Shown here: piece by piece, positions 5,949 to 5,972 of the stretch
How positions within the stretch are numbered: position 1 is the first letter of the stretch
Layout of the letters: each line of letters starts with the position of its first letter
Assembly: GCA_021107975.1 (NCBI GenBank)
Contig: JAIORT010000499.1
Location: 1 to 5,972 of the forward strand
Direction: 5' to 3'
Source: Bacteroidales bacterium
GTDB lineage: Bacteria > Bacteroidota > Bacteroidia > Bacteroidales > JAADJA01
Length of the DNA stretch: 5,972 nucleotides
The notes under the pieces: generated by a model
Database searches by the model: none
Seen by the model: the letters and a program-made list of their open reading frames with translations, nothing else
Told to the model about the DNA's origin: nothing
Program-made: the position numbers and the translations under genes

Positions 5949-5972
5949 CAAAATACAACCCTGCACCTTGAC

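Noticed and set aside
5875..5972. tRNA-Arg as an integration site of a mobile element
   Set aside because: No integrase gene and no direct repeat of the tRNA 3' end is visible in the window; only 24 bases lie downstream, so it cannot be tested here.

Overview
The window is AT-rich and looks like Bacteroidota or a close FCB-group relative, most likely an uncultured marine or sediment lineage. Three things suggest this. All three complete proteins end in C-terminal domains of the type IX secretion (T9SS) sorting class. The sequence TAnnTTTG, the Bacteroidota sigma-factor -7 consensus, occurs twice in the only divergent intergenic region. The tRNA gene does not encode its CCA end. The phylum call is inference; no marker gene is present.

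Layout from right to left, in the direction of transcription of the protein genes. A tRNA-Arg(UCU) gene (5875-5948, + strand) is separated by a 127-bp divergent intergenic region from a minus-strand run of four secreted-protein genes. The first (3993-5747) encodes a seven-repeat YVTN-type beta-propeller, followed by a carboxypeptidase-regulatory-like domain, an Fn3-like domain and a sorting domain. After a 149-bp gap comes a 723-residue secreted glycoside hydrolase resembling family GH42 (1672-3843). Only 9 bp later is a 487-residue protein with seven near-identical 52-residue repeats, probably another seven-bladed propeller (199-1662). After 17 bp more is the start of an FG-GAP-repeat protein (1-181), cut by the window edge. 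The last three genes are packed like an operon.

Together the locus encodes four exported proteins: one candidate carbohydrate-active enzyme and three propellers of different sequence families. A surface or secreted glycan-interaction role is plausible. However, no SusC/SusD pair, regulator or transporter is visible, so this is not a recognisable polysaccharide utilisation locus. No mobile element, CRISPR array or defence system is visible.

The most notable non-gene structures are three. A perfect 29-bp palindrome sits in frame inside the hydrolase sorting domain. A sorting-domain DNA module, about 83% identical without gaps, is shared by the first and third genes. A 10-bp inverted repeat places identical TAATTTTG elements back to back between the tRNA and the first protein gene.
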